A stretch of DNA of 14,882 nucleotides from an uncultured Collinsella sp. GTDB taxonomy: Bacteria > Actinomycetota > Coriobacteriia > Coriobacteriales > Coriobacteriaceae. A model generated the notes under the pieces. It was given only the letters and a program-made list of their open reading frames with translations. It was not told where the DNA came from and did not search any database. The translations under genes and the position numbers were made by a program. This document shows, piece by piece, positions 13,370 to 14,882 of the stretch; the stretch's first letter is position 1; every line of letters begins with the position of its first letter. The stretch is taken from contig USHR01000027.1 of the NCBI GenBank assembly GCA_900554495.1, forward strand, positions 1 to 14,882, written 5' to 3'.

Positions 13370-13538
13370 TTCCGCCCCCCGCGGAGCAACTGGGTGAACC
13401 GTCGCGTTTATTTAGGGAGCCCACACAGTCGTACCTAGTACAGGTATCCTTCGTTGTTAAGGACGCTGGAACAGTCGATGAGGGCACCCACCTGTTTTAG
13501 GTGGGTTCATTTTCGTAACGTGGGGGGTGGTTTTCTTT
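13370..13538 (+). ncRNA. ssrS: Probable structured RNA, best guess 6S RNA
   Basis: The two ends of this roughly 169-base stretch pair with each other: CCGCCCCCCGCG (13372-13383) with CGTGGGGGGTGG (13519-13530), 12 bp with two G-U pairs, followed by TTTTCTTTT. Inside are a perfect 8-bp hairpin (ACCCACCT at 13486-13493 with 13499-13506), a 5- to 6-bp hairpin at about 13430-13446 (TACCT/AGGTA) and TCCTT/AAGGA around 13448-13464. GGGAGCCC near 13415 can also pair with GGGCACCC at 13483-13490. A long rod closed by its own ends, 160-200 bases long, with a GGGCACCCACCT...AGGTGGGTTCA segment near the 3' end is what I recall of 6S RNA, which binds housekeeping RNA polymerase. The structure is seen; the family name is inference. 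No protein frame of note overlaps it. Confidence 0.5.
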
Positions 13539-13743
13539 TGCCGAAAATCACCATACAGTCCATATGGATCCCCGCCGGCATCCCGACAAGCCATCGACAA
13601 CATCCCAATATCTGGTAAGCGCGTGATTATCGCTGCGTGCAATTACATGCACCCCCCTTGGTCGAGTATCATGGTTCGGCTATGCCCTTTGCGCATGGCG
13701 TTCTTCTGACCTTTTCCTTCGACGCTTGGCGGTTTTTAGATTC

Positions 13744-14837
13744 ATGGCTTCATCCCCGAGCTACATACCGTACCTATGCGTGGCAGCGGCGGCTTTTATC
13801 ACGACCTTCCTCGCGGTGCCCCTGGTCAAGCGCTTGGCAATTAAGCTCGATGCCGTCGACTATCCTTCTAAGCGCCGCATCAACACCAAGCCCATCCCGC
13901 GTTTGGGCGGAACGGCGGTGTTTTTGGGCCTGGTCGTTGCCTGCATTGTGCAAATCCTAGGCACCTGGTACCTAGGCTGGCCACCCGTCCTGGTGCCGCA
14001 CCCGCGCCTTCACATTAGCTATCCCATGCTGGCGCTCTCCTTTACCGTCATCTTTGCGACCGGCGCTATCGACGACGTCTTCCAGCTCACGCCCAAGCAA
14101 AAGCTGGCCGGACAAGTCCTCGCCGCGCTTATCGCCTGCATGGGCGGCCTAAAAATCGGCGTCATCGTCAACCCGTTTGCTCCCGGCGAGATCATGCTCG
14201 GATGGCTCGCCTACCCCATCACCGTGATCTATCTGGTGGCATTCACCAACATCATTAACCTCATCGACGGCCTCGACGGCTTGGCCACGGGCATCTGCGG
14301 CATCGCGTCGTTCACCATGTTTTCGATGGCCGTTCTCTCGGGCCGCATCGACGCCGCCGCGCTCTCCATTGCGCTCTTTGGCGCCTGTCTGGCCTTTTTG
14401 CGCTACAACTTCAACCCCGCAAGCATCTTCTTGGGCGACTCGGGGTCGCTGCTTCTGGGCTTTGCGCTGGGCTCCATCTCGCTGCTCAACGTGAGCCGCA
14501 CCGCCGCGCTCACCTCGCTTATCATCCCGCTCATCGTTGCCGGCGTGCCTATCATCGACACGTTTAGCGCCATCGTGCGCCGCAAGCGCGCCCACATTAG
14601 CATCGGGCAGGCCGACAAGGGCCACATCCACCATCGCCTGATCCAAGAAGGCTACAACCAAAAACAGGCTGTGCTGCTCATCTATGCCTGGTGCATCATG
14701 CTTTCGGCCGGCGCCGCCGCGATTAACCAGGTCGAGGTGCCCATGCGTGTGCTCATCTTTACCGTGCTCGCCATTGGCTCGGCGGCCTTTGCCAAGCATC
14801 TACATCTGTTTGAGCCCGTGCTGCGCCACCATTACAA
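13744..14837 (+). CDS. WecA/TagO-like undecaprenyl-phosphate sugar-1-phosphate transferase, C-terminus cut by contig end
   Basis: A polytopic membrane enzyme of the MraY/WecA/TagO family that transfers a sugar-1-phosphate, usually GlcNAc-1-P, from a UDP-sugar to undecaprenyl phosphate and so starts a cell-surface glycan. Visible motifs are KRRINTKPIPRLGG (43-56), the metal-binding Asp110-Asp111 in GAIDDVFQLTPKQK, NIINLIDGLDGLATG (169-183), FLGDSGSLLLGF (229-240) and the HIHH motif at 294-297 (GQADKGHIHHRL), which points to the WecA/TagO branch rather than MraY. Around ten hydrophobic helices alternate with these loops. Native sequence ends at about residue 364, close to full family length. 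The reading frame continues into adapter to a false stop at 14874. A TTG six codons upstream is possible; no clear ribosome-binding site is seen before the ATG at 13744. The preceding 205 bases show only a weak promoter (TTGGTC at 13658, TATGCC at 13681). Confidence 0.9.
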
Positions 14838-14882
14838 CTGTCTCTTATACACATCTCCGAGCCCACGAGACTAGCGCTCATC
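14838..14882 (+). other. Illumina Nextera adapter read-through (sequencing artefact)
   Basis: CTGTCTCTTATACACATCT (14838-14856) is the Tn5 mosaic end used in Nextera libraries. It is followed by CCGAGCCCACGAGAC (14857-14871), then TAGCGCTC (14872-14879), an 8-base i7-type index (I recall it as N723), and ATC, the start of the next adapter part. This is not genomic. It adds the false tail LLYTSPSPRD and a false stop to the preceding gene. Confidence 0.98.

Noticed and set aside
13391..13406. T-box-like sequence TGGGTGAACCGTCGCG upstream of the WecA/TagO gene
   Set aside because: It resembles the T-box core only loosely, no specifier hairpin is seen, and the downstream gene is not an aminoacylation or amino-acid gene. 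The surrounding pairing fits a stand-alone RNA better.
13457..13642. Minus-strand 61-codon open frame in the gap before the WecA/TagO gene
   Set aside because: It overlaps the structured RNA, lacks a ribosome-binding site and shows no conserved feature.
14836..14874. Natural C-terminus and stop codon of the WecA/TagO-like gene
   Set aside because: From 14838 the sequence is Nextera adapter, so the stop at 14872-14874 is not native and the gene is truncated.

Overview
The window is a high-GC bacterial chromosome segment that looks like Collinsella or a close relative (Coriobacteriia, Actinobacteria). The evidence is the high GC with strong third-position bias, a CarD/CdnL-type RNA polymerase regulator, argS lying just upstream of a gene with a Rho-like basic, Ala/Pro-rich N-terminus, and intergenic hairpins of a kind I associate with Coriobacteriia. 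The assignment rests on gene content and memory, not on a search. The last 45 bases are Illumina Nextera adapter, so the right edge is a contig end.

Layout. Positions 1-854 (minus) hold the first 284 codons of a probable transcription terminator Rho, preceded by a 528-base gap with a palindromic element and the argS terminator. argS (minus) follows. Divergent from it is carD (plus), then an HD-domain hydrolase (plus), then a RAYT-type HUH transposase (minus). The proline block comes next: proA (minus), a proline iminopeptidase-like S33 hydrolase (plus), and proB (minus). Still on minus, reading leftwards, are tRNA-Ala(CGC), a small tail-anchored membrane protein, pncB and proB. A radical SAM protein of the PflX type (minus) lies to the right of the tRNA. 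A 525-base gap then carries a probable structured RNA, best guess 6S. The window ends with a truncated WecA/TagO-like glycan initiator (plus).

How the genes work together. Most of the content is housekeeping: transcription (Rho, CarD, candidate 6S RNA), translation (ArgS, tRNA-Ala), NAD salvage (PncB) and envelope polymer initiation (WecA/TagO). ProB and ProA catalyse the first two steps of proline synthesis from glutamate, while the gene between them probably releases N-terminal proline from peptides, so synthesis and salvage share one locus.

The least ordinary part is 4078-5804. Three near-identical 41-base hairpins (16-bp stem, 9-base loop) sit at gene ends, and two of them bracket the RAYT gene. 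This is the arrangement expected of a RAYT/REP system, here with hairpins that could also act as bidirectional terminators. Two further palindromic repeat elements (8639-8690 and 12185-12269) share a GGGAC core with it.
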